This document shows positions 1-9,400 of a stretch of DNA of 47,823 bases, piece by piece. Each line of letters opens with the position of its first letter. The first letter of the stretch is position 1. The notes beneath the pieces are model-generated. The model did no database searches. It saw nothing but the letters and a program-made list of their open reading frames with translations, and was not told where the DNA came from. Source of the DNA: a candidate division KSB1 bacterium (GTDB lineage Bacteria > Zhuqueibacterota > Zhuqueibacteria > Residuimicrobiales > Krinioviventaceae). The position numbers were made by a program, and so were the translations under genes. The stretch spans positions 1 through 47,823 of the forward strand of contig JAPDQV010000031.1 in NCBI GenBank assembly GCA_034505495.1, read 5' to 3'.

Positions 1-652
1 AGACGCCGATCGGAACCATGACCATGTTGTCCATGCTGTCGCCGAACATGTTGCCCTTTTTTTCGGCCACGCCGATGACCGTAAACTTGCGTCCTCCGAT
101 GCTGATGCGTTTGCCGATCGGATCGCCGGTGGGAAAGAGCACTTTCAGCACATCCTGTCCCAAAACACAGACGGACCGGCGATGCCGCACATCCGTTTCT
201 GAGAGAAAGCGACCGGTCTCGGGCAAAACGTTCGAGGTCTCCATATAGTCTTCAGTGGTGCCGACAATGATGACGCCGTCCGCGGTGCGGTCGCGATACG
301 ACACAGGGCGCCGTGCATAGAGCGTCGGCGCAACCGCCACAGCCGTGGTCATCATCTCCTTCAGTTTTTGCGCTTCATGAACCGTCAGATTCGGTCGATT
401 GCGAAAGGTGAACCATTCGCGACCGCCCATTATCCAAGGAAATTTAGAAACATAGAGCGTCGTTGTTCCGATTTTGGAGATTTCTGTAGCAAAAGCGCGG
501 TTGAGGCCTTGAATGAGCGCCACAATCGTGATTACCGTCATCACACCGATGACAATACCGAGGGTCGTCAACAACGAACGCAGCTTGTAGGAGAGCAGAG
601 CTCGGTAAGCGATCTTGACGCTTTCGCCGATATAGATGAGCCAACGTCTCAT
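1..652 (-). CDS. MacB/FtsX-type ABC transporter permease, 3' part cut by window edge
   Basis: This is the N-terminal 217 residues of an inner-membrane ABC permease; the rest lies beyond base 1. Reading down from the ATG at 652, the protein begins MRRWLIYIGESVKIAYRALL, followed by one membrane helix (LRSLLTTLGIVIGVMTVITI). A periplasmic MacB_PCD-like domain follows, ending near GGRKFTVIGVAEKKGNMFGD. This layout, with one N-terminal helix then a large periplasmic domain, is that of MacB/LolC/FtsX-family permeases. It starts 8 bases after the stop of the ATPase gene, so the two are surely co-transcribed. With the ATPase, fusion protein and TolC-type gene upstream, it should form a tripartite MacAB-TolC-like exporter that moves substrates from the periplasm outward. 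Substrate unknown. Confidence 0.88.
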   Translation of the reverse strand, partial: MRRWLIYIGESVKIAYRALLSYKLRSLLTTLGIVIGVMTVITIVALIQGLNRAFATEISKIGTTTLYVSKFPWIMGGREWFTFRNRPNLTVHEAQKLKEMMTTAVAVAPTLYARRPVSYRDRTADGVIIVGTTEDYMETSNVLPETGRFLSETDVRHRRSVCVLGQDVLKVLFPTGDPIGKRISIGGRKFTVIGVAEKKGNMFGDSMDNMVMVPIGV

Positions 653-660
653 AAAGGGTG

Positions 661-1341
661 TTACTCCACGGCTTCGTCGCGTTCGATCATGCCGTCCCGC
701 AGTCGAATAATGCGGTCCGAATGCTCGGCGATGTATTCTTCGTGTGTGACCAAGATGATTGTATTGCCGGCGTCATGCAGTTTTTCGAAAATCTCCATAA
801 TTTCCTCGCCGGTGCGACTGTCCAAGTTGCCGGTGGGCTCGTCGGCAAGAATGATGGAGGGGTTGTTGACCAAAGCGCGGGCGATGGCCACGCGCTGCCG
901 CTGCCCGCCGGACAGCTCATTGGGTTTATGATGCATGCGGTCGGCAAGTCCCACACGCGCCAACGCCTCTTCGGCCAGTTTGCGCCGCTTGGCGGCCGGG
1001 GTTCCATTGTAAATCAAGGGCAGCTCGACATTGTGCAGCGCATCGGCGCGCGGCAGCAAATTGAAGGTCTGAAAAACAAAGCCGATTTCCTTGTTGCGAA
1101 TTTCGGCCAGCTCGTCGTCGCTCATTTCACTGACGTTGATGCCGTTCAGCCGGTACGTTCCGCTCGTCGGCGTGTCCAAACAACCCAGAATATTCATTAG
1201 AGTCGATTTTCCGGACCCCGACGGACCCATTACGGCGATATATTCGTTCCGCTCCACCTTTAAATTCACACCCCTAAGCGCCTGTACCGCCACCGCACCG
1301 ACTTCGTATATCTTGACCAGATCGTTCAATTCGATCAACAT
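661..1341 (-). CDS. ABC transporter ATP-binding protein, LolD/MacB family
   Basis: This is a 226-residue cytoplasmic ATPase that powers the adjacent permease. Walker A is GPSGSGKST (about residues 39-47), the Q-loop lies in [10 protein letters not shown], the ABC signature is [10 protein letters not shown] (about 142-151), Walker B with the following D-loop is [12 protein letters not shown], and the H-loop is LVTHE. The length and the signature are those of the LolD/MacB/FtsE group. The start ATG has an AAAGGA ribosome site 8 bases upstream. It sits between the fusion protein (14-base gap) and the permease (8-base gap) on the same strand. All catalytic motifs are intact. Confidence 0.95.
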   Translation of the reverse strand: MLIELNDLVKIYEVGAVAVQALRGVNLKVERNEYIAVMGPSGSGKSTLMNILGCLDTPTSGTYRLNGINVSEMSDDELAEIRNKEIGFVFQTFNLLPRADALHNVELPLIYNGTPAAKRRKLAEEALARVGLADRMHHKPNELSGGQRQRVAIARALVNNPSIILADEPTGNLDSRTGEEIMEIFEKLHDAGNTIILVTHEEYIAEHSDRIIRLRDGMIERDEAVE

Positions 1342-1355
1342 CGAGCCGTTCCTTT

Positions 1356-2606
1356 CTACTCGGATTTTTTCGCTTTGTCCGATTTACCTTCTTGTTTGAT
1401 CTTTATCGGGCTCCCGTCCTTCAAGTCGCGCGAAATGGCCCGAAAGCTGCCGGACACCACTTTCTGTCCTTCCTCCAATCCGCTGATAATCTCGATATTG
1501 GCTTCGTCGCTGATGCCGGTCTTGACTTCGACCATTTTTACCTTACCGCCTTCAACCACAAAAACGACCTGCTTTTCCTCTTCTTTCTGCTTTTTTTCGT
1601 CCTTCTGGGAAGAAGGCGAAGCGGTTCCGGCCTCTTCTTTTTCCTTTTTTTCCGGCTTTCCAGCCTTTTTTTCCTTTTCGCTTCTCGTCGTCACACACTG
1701 AATGGGGATATAAAGCACATCATGCCGCGTCTCTGTGGTAATGTCGACGGTGCACGACATGCCGGGGCGTAGTTTGGGATGCTTGGTCAGGATTCCTACT
1801 TTGACTTCAAAATTGGTTACCTGCTCCTGGGTGCCGCGGTTCCGCGTGGTCGCCTCGTGGGCGATTTCCGTTACACGGCCTTCGAGCACCGTATCAGACA
1901 GGGCGTCCACTTCGATCCTGGCCGGATCGTCGAGCGACACCAGCACCACGTCGTTCTCATCGATTTCGGCCAGAACTTCCATGCGATCGAGATCGGCAAT
2001 GGTCATGATGGGATCGGCCTGAAAATCCGATCCTACGGCGATTTCTCCTTTCTCTTTGTTGATTTTGGAAACGATGCCGTCCATCGGCGCGGTGATGCGC
2101 GTCTTGCGGATGTTGTCCAGCGCTTCATCCAAGCCGGCTTTTGCCTGGCGCAGCTGACTTTCCGCCAGCAACCGCTCGGCTTCGGCCGCATCGAGTTCAG
2201 CCTGCGAAACAAGATGCTGATCGAACAATCCTTTGACGCGATCATAATCGGCCTTGGCGCGCTTGAGCGACGCTTCCGCAGACATGACCGCCGACTCGGC
2301 GCGCGCCGCCAATGCCTCATAACGCTGCCTATCCAGTTCAACCAGCAGCTGACCCTTTTTGACCTGATCCCCCTCCCTTACATGGATGGAGGTAATTTCT
2401 GCCGAAATGCGCGCCGAAATGCGGACGTCCGTCTCCGGCTGTACATAGCCGGCGCCCGACACCGTTTTGACAATATCCCCCCGCTTTACTTCCGTGACCG
2501 TGACTTCGACGGCTTTGCCGCTGCTTTTTTTCAAATTGAGCACCGCCATGACGGCGATCAATATAATGAGGCCCAGCCCGATCAAAAGCTTCTTTTTCCC
2601 AGACAT
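1356..2606 (-). CDS. RND/MacA-type periplasmic membrane fusion protein
   Basis: This 416-residue periplasmic adaptor should link the ABC permease to the outer-membrane channel. It has an N-terminal membrane anchor ([19 protein letters not shown]), then a lipoyl/barrel-sandwich half ([17 protein letters not shown]). An alpha-helical hairpin follows, from about residue 85 to 165 and rich in Ala/Glu/Arg. The second lipoyl half reads [12 protein letters not shown], and a beta-barrel domain comes next. An unusual Lys/Glu-rich low-complexity segment lies at about residues 302-346, between the beta-barrel and the membrane-proximal domain. The C-terminus is also Lys-rich. The start ATG is preceded by AAAGGAAA. 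Family assignment is firm; the substrate cannot be told. Confidence 0.93.
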   Translation of the reverse strand: MSGKKKLLIGLGLIILIAVMAVLNLKKSSGKAVEVTVTEVKRGDIVKTVSGAGYVQPETDVRISARISAEITSIHVREGDQVKKGQLLVELDRQRYEALAARAESAVMSAEASLKRAKADYDRVKGLFDQHLVSQAELDAAEAERLLAESQLRQAKAGLDEALDNIRKTRITAPMDGIVSKINKEKGEIAVGSDFQADPIMTIADLDRMEVLAEIDENDVVLVSLDDPARIEVDALSDTVLEGRVTEIAHEATTRNRGTQEQVTNFEVKVGILTKHPKLRPGMSCTVDITTETRHDVLYIPIQCVTTRSEKEKKAGKPEKKEKEEAGTASPSSQKDEKKQKEEEKQVVFVVEGGKVKMVEVKTGISDEANIEIISGLEEGQKVVSGSFRAISRDLKDGSPIKIKQEGKSDKAKKSE

Positions 2607-2627
2607 TCAAATTTCCTTTCAGTCGAA

Positions 2628-3065
2628 TCAATTCTTCGGATTCAGCCAAAAACCGTAGCTGCGGACGAACTTGTTGTCCAAATAGACCTCCGCTACCCAC
2701 TTTCCTGTCGGCGCCGTCAGGCTGGTATCCAACCACATGTAGGTCACCATCTTGCCGGTCTTGGATTCGAACGTCGAAGTTGCTTCGATGGTCTTGTCGT
2801 TAGGATCCACCCAAAGAACCTTCAGCTCATGCTGACCGGAGACGTTGACCCACGACAACCAAATGTAGATGACGTCATCGACAAAGAACTCGTTGTCAAT
2901 GCCGACCGGGCGGCCTTCGAATACATTCGCGCAAAGGAAACCCTCAATGATTTCGGGATCCGTACTGCCGGGCTCCAATCCGCCGCCGCCTTTGCCTTCC
3001 GAAGTACTGCAGGCAAGGTAGAGAATTAGGGGCAGCAGCAGAAAGACAATAATCCGTTTCGCCAT
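2628..3065 (-). CDS. Small lipoprotein of unknown function inside the efflux operon
   Basis: This is a 145-residue predicted lipoprotein. A hydrophobic signal ends in a lipobox, LYLAC, with the lipidated Cys near residue 19. A Gly-rich linker follows (EGKGGGG), and then a single domain of about 110 residues rich in beta strands and aromatic residues (IYIWLSWVNVSGQHELKVLW, then WVAEVYLDNKFVRSYGFWL). I do not recognise a named family; the pattern suggests an Ig-like beta sandwich. A strong GGGAGGA ribosome site precedes the ATG. It lies between the TolC-type gene (14-base gap) and the fusion-protein gene (21-base gap), so it is probably an extra component or a substrate-binding accessory of this exporter. 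Confidence 0.85.
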   Translation of the reverse strand: MAKRIIVFLLLPLILYLACSTSEGKGGGGLEPGSTDPEIIEGFLCANVFEGRPVGIDNEFFVDDVIYIWLSWVNVSGQHELKVLWVDPNDKTIEATSTFESKTGKMVTYMWLDTSLTAPTGKWVAEVYLDNKFVRSYGFWLNPKN

Positions 3066-3079
3066 TACTCTTCCTCCCT

Positions 3080-4438
3080 TTATTCGATGATACCGATTGC
3101 CGCCGCAAGATAGGCCTGCGCAATCTGGGCATTGTATTGAGCGCTGACCAGCGCCTCCTGAGCCTGCACGACCATCAACTGCGCCTGCATGACTTCCAGC
3201 TCAGTACCTGCACCGACACGCCGCTTTTCCTCCTGCAGCCGCAGGTTTTCTTTGTAGGCGTTGAGATTTTCCTGGTTGATTTTAATCATATCCATATAGG
3301 CCTGAAGGGCGAGAAAGAACTCGTTGATGTCGGCCACCAGCAGCCGCTTTCTTTCCTTCAATTCTTCCAGCGCCTGTTGTTTTTGAATTTTTTGCTGCTC
3401 GACCCGCGCCTTGTTGGCAAAGCCTTGAAAGACGTCTAGGTTGATGCCGGCACCGATCGATGCGGTATAGTCTTCATCCAGCTTGCCGGTGTAAACGCGG
3501 GTAATGTCGTCGTTATCGCGATTGTAGCTCACCCGCGCACCGATCGAGGGCGCATACTGCGCCCTGGCGGACCTGACGCCGTACTCGGCGGCTTTGATTT
3601 GCTCTTCCAACATCTTGAGCTGCTCGTTGCGCTGCAGGGCAATTTCGACTGCTTGTTCAAAAGTAAAATCAGCCTGCACCGGCGCCAAGACATCCTCCAA
3701 CGCAGCAATCGGAGTATCCGGCGCGCGTCCCATGGCGCTGTTCAATTCCGCCTTGGCAAACTCGACGGCATTTTTCTGGTTGATGAGGCGGCTTTTTTGT
3801 TCACCCAAATTGACCCTGGCCTGATAGATCTCGGCATTGGATTTCAAGCCGACGTTCATCATCGTTTCATTGTACTGCAGATTTTCTTCGGCATGCCTGA
3901 CCGCCTCCTGATACACATCATAAAGCTTCATCGCCATAAGGACCTTAAAGTATTTGTCCTTGACGTTGGCGATCACCATATGACGTGTGTTAAGGAGTGC
4001 ATGCTCATAAGCATTGCGAAGCGCTTTGGCCTGCCGAATCGCATTGGCCGTCAAACCAAAATCATAGATGTTTTGGTTTAGGAATATCGACGCACCATAA
4101 TTATTCCTCTCGGTCTGGCTGATGGTTACGCTTTTTTGTTCATAGATGTAGCGACCGGTTGTCGGATCGACACCTACAGGCGTATCCTGGAGAATGTTGC
4201 GTCTGCCTTGGATCCATTTTCCAAAGGTAAACGAAGAGCCGATCTGAGGCAGCCACGCCGAACGCGCCAAGACGATCTGCTGCTCCGCATTGCGCATCTG
4301 CAGCTCGGCCGAACGCAATGAATAATTGTTTTCCAAAGCGATGCGGACGCACTCTGCAAGCGTCAGAGTCTGTGCCTGTGCCGTGATAAAACCTAAAAAG
4401 ATGAATGTCGCACTAAGTGCTGAAAATCGTTTTTTCAT
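3080..4438 (-). CDS. TolC-family outer-membrane efflux channel
   Basis: This is a 452-residue outer-membrane factor. An N-terminal signal peptide ends near AQA (residues 1-23). TolC/OEP hallmarks follow: LTLAECVRIALENNYSLRSA at the start of the mature chain, and a second repeat from about residue 235 (TFEQAVEIALQRNEQL). Long Gln/Ala/Glu-rich helices lie between these and at the C-terminus. The length is normal for the family. The start has GGAG 5 bases upstream of the ATG. It is co-directional with the lipoprotein, fusion protein, ATPase and permease, which supports a complete MacAB-TolC-type export machine encoded as one operon. Confidence 0.93.
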   Translation of the reverse strand: MKKRFSALSATFIFLGFITAQAQTLTLAECVRIALENNYSLRSAELQMRNAEQQIVLARSAWLPQIGSSFTFGKWIQGRRNILQDTPVGVDPTTGRYIYEQKSVTISQTERNNYGASIFLNQNIYDFGLTANAIRQAKALRNAYEHALLNTRHMVIANVKDKYFKVLMAMKLYDVYQEAVRHAEENLQYNETMMNVGLKSNAEIYQARVNLGEQKSRLINQKNAVEFAKAELNSAMGRAPDTPIAALEDVLAPVQADFTFEQAVEIALQRNEQLKMLEEQIKAAEYGVRSARAQYAPSIGARVSYNRDNDDITRVYTGKLDEDYTASIGAGINLDVFQGFANKARVEQQKIQKQQALEELKERKRLLVADINEFFLALQAYMDMIKINQENLNAYKENLRLQEEKRRVGAGTELEVMQAQLMVVQAQEALVSAQYNAQIAQAYLAAAIGIIE

Positions 4439-4471
4439 ACCAGCTCCATCTTTCTATTAGATATCAAGCTG

Positions 4472-5146
4472 CTAAAATCCGAAAGCGGACTGCATTGCCG
4501 CCGCGCCCAAAAAGTAAATCAGGAAAAAGAGCGCGGTCCACGGCCAAACCTGCTGCGCTTTTTTACCGGTCATCACTGCAATACCGATCGTGACCAGGAA
4601 AAAACACCAGATATTGAACAGATCGAATTGCGCCAATAGTTTGTAAATAAAAGAATCCTCATTGGAAAGGATGACGGCCGGTGAAAAATGGACGTTGATG
4701 CTCTCTTTTGCCGTCATGATCGGCGCCTTGATAAGCATGCCCACGGCGACCACCAGCCAGCTGTAGGCGGTTACGCTCAACATTTGTACATAGCGCACAT
4801 TTCCGGCTAAAATGACATTGGCAACAAAGAGCCACAAAGCGGCGATAATAAAAAAGGTCGCCGTCTGGATCAACACCGCCGGTACAATCGTCATGACCGC
4901 GCCCATGTTTCTGGTCCGTTCGAGCGCCTCATCGATTTGCTCCTGCGGCAAGCCCTGCTTTTCCATGGTTTCGACTATTTTTTCTTCCTGAATTCTTTGC
5001 GTCAGCGGCCGCATTATCAGCGTGCCGGCAATTGTCAGAACAAGAAAAAGTACAAATGGAACATACCATAGTGACTTTTCTTGCTCCGCTTGAAAGGCGG
5101 CATGCGGCGCTGCAAAGGCATTAATCACACGACTCACCGAATTCAT
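4472..5146 (-). CDS. Yip1-like polytopic membrane protein
   Basis: This 224-residue inner-membrane protein has about five hydrophobic segments: VPFVLFLVLTIAGTLIM, a segment around ILIQTATFFIIAALWLFVAN, one around YSWLVVAVGMLI, one around FNIWCFFLVTIGIAVM, and WTALFFLIYFLGAAAM. The arrangement and the Phe/Trp-rich helices resemble the YIP1 family (PF04893) as found in bacterial efflux operons; this call is by resemblance. The ATG at 5146 was chosen because AAGGAGAG lies 7-8 bases upstream, whereas an in-frame start 10 codons earlier has no such site. It is the first gene of the exporter operon, 33 bases ahead of the TolC-type gene. Confidence 0.75.
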   Translation of the reverse strand: MNSVSRVINAFAAPHAAFQAEQEKSLWYVPFVLFLVLTIAGTLIMRPLTQRIQEEKIVETMEKQGLPQEQIDEALERTRNMGAVMTIVPAVLIQTATFFIIAALWLFVANVILAGNVRYVQMLSVTAYSWLVVAVGMLIKAPIMTAKESINVHFSPAVILSNEDSFIYKLLAQFDLFNIWCFFLVTIGIAVMTGKKAQQVWPWTALFFLIYFLGAAAMQSAFGF

Positions 5147-5239
5147 CGTTTTCTCTCCTTTTTGATGACGGTTCAAGGACGTGACAAAATAGGAAAAGTT
5201 TCACCTCGGAATTAGCTTTAACGATATTAAAATTTATCG

Positions 5240-5245
5240 AATATA
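5240..5245 (-). promoter_or_regulatory. Possible -10 element for the exporter operon
   Basis: On the minus strand TATATT followed by CG lies about 95 bases upstream of the Yip1-like start, in AT-rich sequence. No convincing -35 is seen at the usual spacing, so this is a weak call. Confidence 0.3.
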
Positions 5246-5288
5246 AACAGAGGCAAGTTTTTTATTCGCAGGATGTCTGACCTTTTTA

Positions 5289-5309
5289 TTGACAAAATCA
5301 CTTTGTCAA
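5289..5309. promoter_or_regulatory. Perfect inverted repeat, operator-like
   Basis: TTGACAAA and TTTGTCAA form a perfect 8-bp inverted repeat with a 5-base spacer. It lies in the gap between the PorV-like gene and the exporter operon, about 145 bases upstream of the operon's first start codon. It has no T tract, so an operator is more likely than a terminator. Each arm also contains TTGACA, a -35-like hexamer, but no good -10 is found at 17 bases on either strand. Confidence 0.4.
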
Positions 5310-5346
5310 AACATGAATCTGATCTATGAATCTTCCCCCAAAGACG

Positions 5347-5375
5347 GCAGCGGCGGCGATTTCGGCCGCCGCTGC
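5347..5375 (-). terminator. GC-rich hairpin after the PorV-like gene
   Basis: A perfect 11-bp stem (GCAGCGGCGGC paired with GCCGCCGCTGC) with a 7-base loop begins 13 bases after the PorV-like stop codon. The following minus-strand sequence, GTCTTTGGGG, has only a short T run, so it may be a weak terminator or a 3'-end stabilising hairpin. Confidence 0.55.
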
Positions 5376-5387
5376 TCAAATCCTGTG

Positions 5388-6416
5388 TTAAAAATAGATC
5401 GAAAGGGTGTACTGATGGACAGAGTTGAGGAGGCCAAAGTCTTGATAGGCATAATCCAAAGAAAGGCGTGAATTTCCCGAATGAAATTTGATGCCCCCGC
5501 CGAAGGTCAACCCCAACGTATCTTTGTCATAATTGAAATGGTGGCCTGCCCGCAGGGAGAATAGCGAATTCCATTCGTATTCAAGTCCGAGATTTGCGCG
5601 CAAAAAGTGATCAAGAGGATCGTTGGCATCGGCAATCAGCGTAAATCGATGTTGTTGGGAAACAAAAAGCTCGCTTGTGCCTCCAACGATGTCCATCATG
5701 ATGCCCATCCGAAAAATCATCGGCAGAGGCCAATCAAGCGTCGCGAGTCGGCTTTTGGTGTTCCGATTGCCGGCCAGCTGCGGGTTGGTGTCCGTTGTCG
5801 CCGACAGGTCAGGGCCGTCGAGCCGCATTTTGCCGCCGAAATTGGTTACGGCCATGGCCAGACGAATGCCGTAGAGTCCGGTATCGAATTGAGAGCCGAT
5901 GTCAAACGCCAACGTGCTCGCCGATTCACGGTAGATGGCCTCCCGCACCATTTTTAGGGTGACGCCGACGGTTAAACGATCGGTCAACCAACGGGCATAA
6001 GAGACGCCCAGAACCATGCCGTTGTAATCATAATAGGTGCCGGTACCGTTCGGCTGCGCGATGGTCGTGATCTCGATCGGATCGGTGGTAATAAACATGC
6101 CGGAAAATCCGAGCGTGGATACACGGTCCACCGGCAGCGTCAATCCGATAAAGCTGTAGGTGATGTCGGCAAAATATCTGTTGTAAGTGCCGCCCAGCGA
6201 GCGCTGCTGAATGCGGCCGATGCCGGCCGGATTCCAAGCCATGGCATAGACATCTTCCGAAGCGGCGGCATAGGCGCCGCCCAGCGCCGCACCCCTCGCT
6301 CCGGCCGGTATCTTGAGAAACTGAGCCATCGAAGTGCCGACGCGCGAAAACGGCTCGGGAAAAACCGCCTGTGCCGTCACCAAGACGGCGGCGATGAGCG
6401 ATATGGCTTTGTTCAT
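5388..6416 (-). CDS. PorV/PorQ-family outer-membrane protein
   Basis: This 342-residue outer-membrane beta-barrel protein begins with a signal peptide (MNKAISLIAAVLVTAQAVF). The family hallmark is in the first 60 mature residues: MAQFLKIPAGARGAALGGAY, then ASEDVYAMAWNPAGIG. The chain ends with an aromatic-rich strand, YTLSIYF, as barrel proteins do. PorV is the T9SS shuttle and lipid-attachment partner of cargo proteins; PorQ-type paralogues are common in FCB genomes. The ATG at 6416 is chosen because AGGAG lies 8 bases before it and a signal peptide starts there; the longer in-frame extension upstream overlaps the 1232-aa gene and has no ribosome site. It follows that gene by 56 bases. Confidence 0.85.
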   Translation of the reverse strand: MNKAISLIAAVLVTAQAVFPEPFSRVGTSMAQFLKIPAGARGAALGGAYAAASEDVYAMAWNPAGIGRIQQRSLGGTYNRYFADITYSFIGLTLPVDRVSTLGFSGMFITTDPIEITTIAQPNGTGTYYDYNGMVLGVSYARWLTDRLTVGVTLKMVREAIYRESASTLAFDIGSQFDTGLYGIRLAMAVTNFGGKMRLDGPDLSATTDTNPQLAGNRNTKSRLATLDWPLPMIFRMGIMMDIVGGTSELFVSQQHRFTLIADANDPLDHFLRANLGLEYEWNSLFSLRAGHHFNYDKDTLGLTFGGGIKFHSGNSRLSLDYAYQDFGLLNSVHQYTLSIYF

Positions 6417-6472
6417 GCTCTTACTCCTGCTGTTGATGAGCTCGAAAAGCTCTCCGATCTTTGCCGCTTTTA

Positions 6473-9400
6473 CTAACGAATGACGGCAAACTTGCCGATC
6501 TTTTTCCTGCCCTCCGGCGTCTCGACCACATAAACGTAAAGCCCGGCCGCGATCTCTTGACGATTGACAGTCCACAAATTCCAATCTTCGGTGCCGCTGC
6601 CGGGACTGTCGTCCGGTGCCCAATGCTGCAGCGTGTTCACCTTTTCGCCGGAAAGCGTAAAAATGTGAATGGTACACCGTCTCGGTAAATTGGTAAATTG
6701 AATTTTAAGATGATTGGGGTCCGTCTCCCAATATGCCGATACAATATAAGGATTGGGAACGACGCGAACATTGGCCAACGGATCCGTGCTGTTCGGATCG
6801 ACCATCCAGTGGGTGGTAGTGAACTCGAAAACATCATCGGCAGACAGAGGTTTCCAGGTGGTGATAAAAAGCGTATCGCCGTTTGCCCACGGTTTGTTGG
6901 CGCGGACGTATACTGAATCCGCCGGAATAATGGTCGTGTCGGAGACAGTCTGGTTTGTCTGGGGATCGACTGTGGTCGTAATGATTGTATCCGGCGGAAA
7001 AACGATCCACTGATCGCGATCGTACCAAGTAAAACTCAGCCGCCAAGTACGATCGCCGCGGGGAATCTTGCCGGACGGCGTCTGCAGAAACGTGGCGTTT
7101 TCGATAAAGCCGATATAGTCTTTGCTGCTGAATACTCCTTTCGGCTCTTCATCCACATCCATCCACAGGGCACCGACCGGAACCGCTTTCTGTTTTCCCG
7201 CCGTTACATCGAAAGCTTTGAAGGGGACAGGAATCCGTTCAATGGCGGTGCCGCTCACCTTATAGGCTGAATCGGGAAAGCTTTGGTTCCACACCAGCAT
7301 ATAGTCGCGGGGAAGAGCGTTCGCCCATTTGTCAAAAGTAATCTTGTAATCGCATGCTCCCGTCCATTTTGCACGCCGGAAATAGGGGCGTTTAGTGATA
7401 TTTGTTATCTTGAGCCGCAGCCCGTCAAAGATGGGAGCGTATTCGGTACCGTTTATGAGCCCGCGGTTTATGCTGTCGATCGTCGCTGCAACCCCGATCG
7501 CCTCCCCGTCCAGGTGCAGGATATGAGTGTCAAAAACCGGTGCCCCTGTCGCATCGGTGAACATATACTTGCCGGTATTGATATCCAGAACGTTATAGGT
7601 CAGAACCGTTTCTTTTTTGACGACCATGGTGTCGACAAAATAGTCATACAGCACCACAGTTTTTGTGCGGCCGATCAGCGTATCGACGGCCGTCGAATCC
7701 AGGAATGCTTGAGTCCTGGTTATCGTCGAATCTCGAAAAACGATCTGATAGGTATGACCGGTAATCTGATAAGGATCGACGACTTCGATCGATATTTTCG
7801 CCAATCCGTTACCTTTCACCTTTCGCAGGGTGCCGTCGAATGCCGTATCGACCTTTACGTCGACAAAGTCGCTGGCGCGCGGCTGCGGCGTCACTCTTAC
7901 AAACTGTGGTTCCGCTTCACTGCTGCCCTTAAAGTTCTCCAAGGATTCCAAGTTGAACTGAAAGCGGAGCGGATTGAGAAGCAGGTTGTCCTTATCGATG
8001 CCGTAATCGTAAGCCGTTACGGCGTAACAATAAGTTACGCCGTCTTCGACATCATAGTCGGTATAGCTGTGGAATAGCCCGTCTTTGTCTTCACCCTTGT
8101 CGACCTTATCATTACCAAGATAAATCCAGGGCGCAAATTTATCCCTACCGCCGATGCCGTCGATGAGATCACACTGAGCAATCGGCCGCCAGCCGCGAAC
8201 ATTGCCCTGTTCGTCGCGAATCAGATCCTTTTCCGGGTTGCCCCAGGTCTTGCCGTTGTCGGTGCTCTTGTAGACACGATAGCCTTCGAAATCCTGGTAA
8301 CCGGTCATAATGTCGCGATAACGCTCCGAGCGGCGATCCCAATAGAGAACGACTTTATTGCGTTTTTGGCCGGTTTTATCCGTATAGGGTTTAACCACTG
8401 CGTTTACCTTCGGTGCTTTCGGCGGATCGGGGCCTTGATAGTTATTGTCGTACATCAATTGGGCAATTTCGGCGTTCTGTTCCAAGTCCAGCGGACTGTC
8501 CCCCATGATGATGGCAAACGAGGCGTTGACCGATTCGCCGACGGCAAGATCGAAAGGACCGGCCGAAGCGATGCAGACGCAGTCGAGGCCGTTGGGGTAA
8601 TCCGCCATCAGATCCTCGAGCGAGTTAAAATGGAGGTTTTTGCCGCTTCCGGGATGCTTGTGCCAAAAGTACCAGTCTTTTTGCGACTCGGTGAGGCCGG
8701 TGGTATCGCCGCTCATGACGCGGAACATGGCTTCTTCGGCGTTTTCGGCAATTGGGGTCTGGCCGTCGCCGATAAATGGCCCCGAGGATTCCACAGCGCG
8801 CACACCGGGACGGGCATACCAGTCGAACCAATGCCAGTCGGTCATCCCGAGTTTTTCGCCTTTGCGGACATCGATCACGCCGTCGCCGTCCAGATCCAGG
8901 TCGCGCGCTGCCGGCGGCGAATCGAGAAATTTAATTGCTGAATAAGCCATGCCGGTCAAATTGCCGGACTTGTCGTCCAAATCCCAAATGTAGGCAAAAT
9001 TTAGGCGGCGATTGTAGGCCATCATGTCGTCATCGTTTGTACGGCCCGCCAGGCTTCCTTCAGCCGTTTTGTTATAGGCATCGACGTCAAAGTAAAAGCC
9101 GACGTACATGTCGCGATAGTTCCACCCCTTGCCGTTATTGGTATAATCGATGTATTTACGATTTTGCTCAATATAGCCGATCCGGTCGGATCTGTTGATG
9201 AGTTTGACGGGGAAAAAAATAATGTCCTCGGCAAAAGAGCGGCCGTAGGAAAAGCCGGAGCATTGCACTTCGATGCCCATCGCATAGCCTTGATTAGGAT
9301 CAACGTCGCGAATCGCCCAGCGGTCGTCGAAAGCCATAAAAATGTCACAGTCGGAGAAAAACGTACCGGGAATCTCTTGACCAAATGTGGGCGAGTTGGG

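Noticed and set aside
1779..3029. 416-codon plus-strand open frame
   Set aside because: It is fully antisense to the fusion protein and lipoprotein genes, which have clear family motifs; the composition is that of a shadow frame.
5289..5471. 60-codon plus-strand open frame starting in the inverted repeat
   Set aside because: TTG start, no ribosome site, and it runs antisense into the PorV-like gene end.
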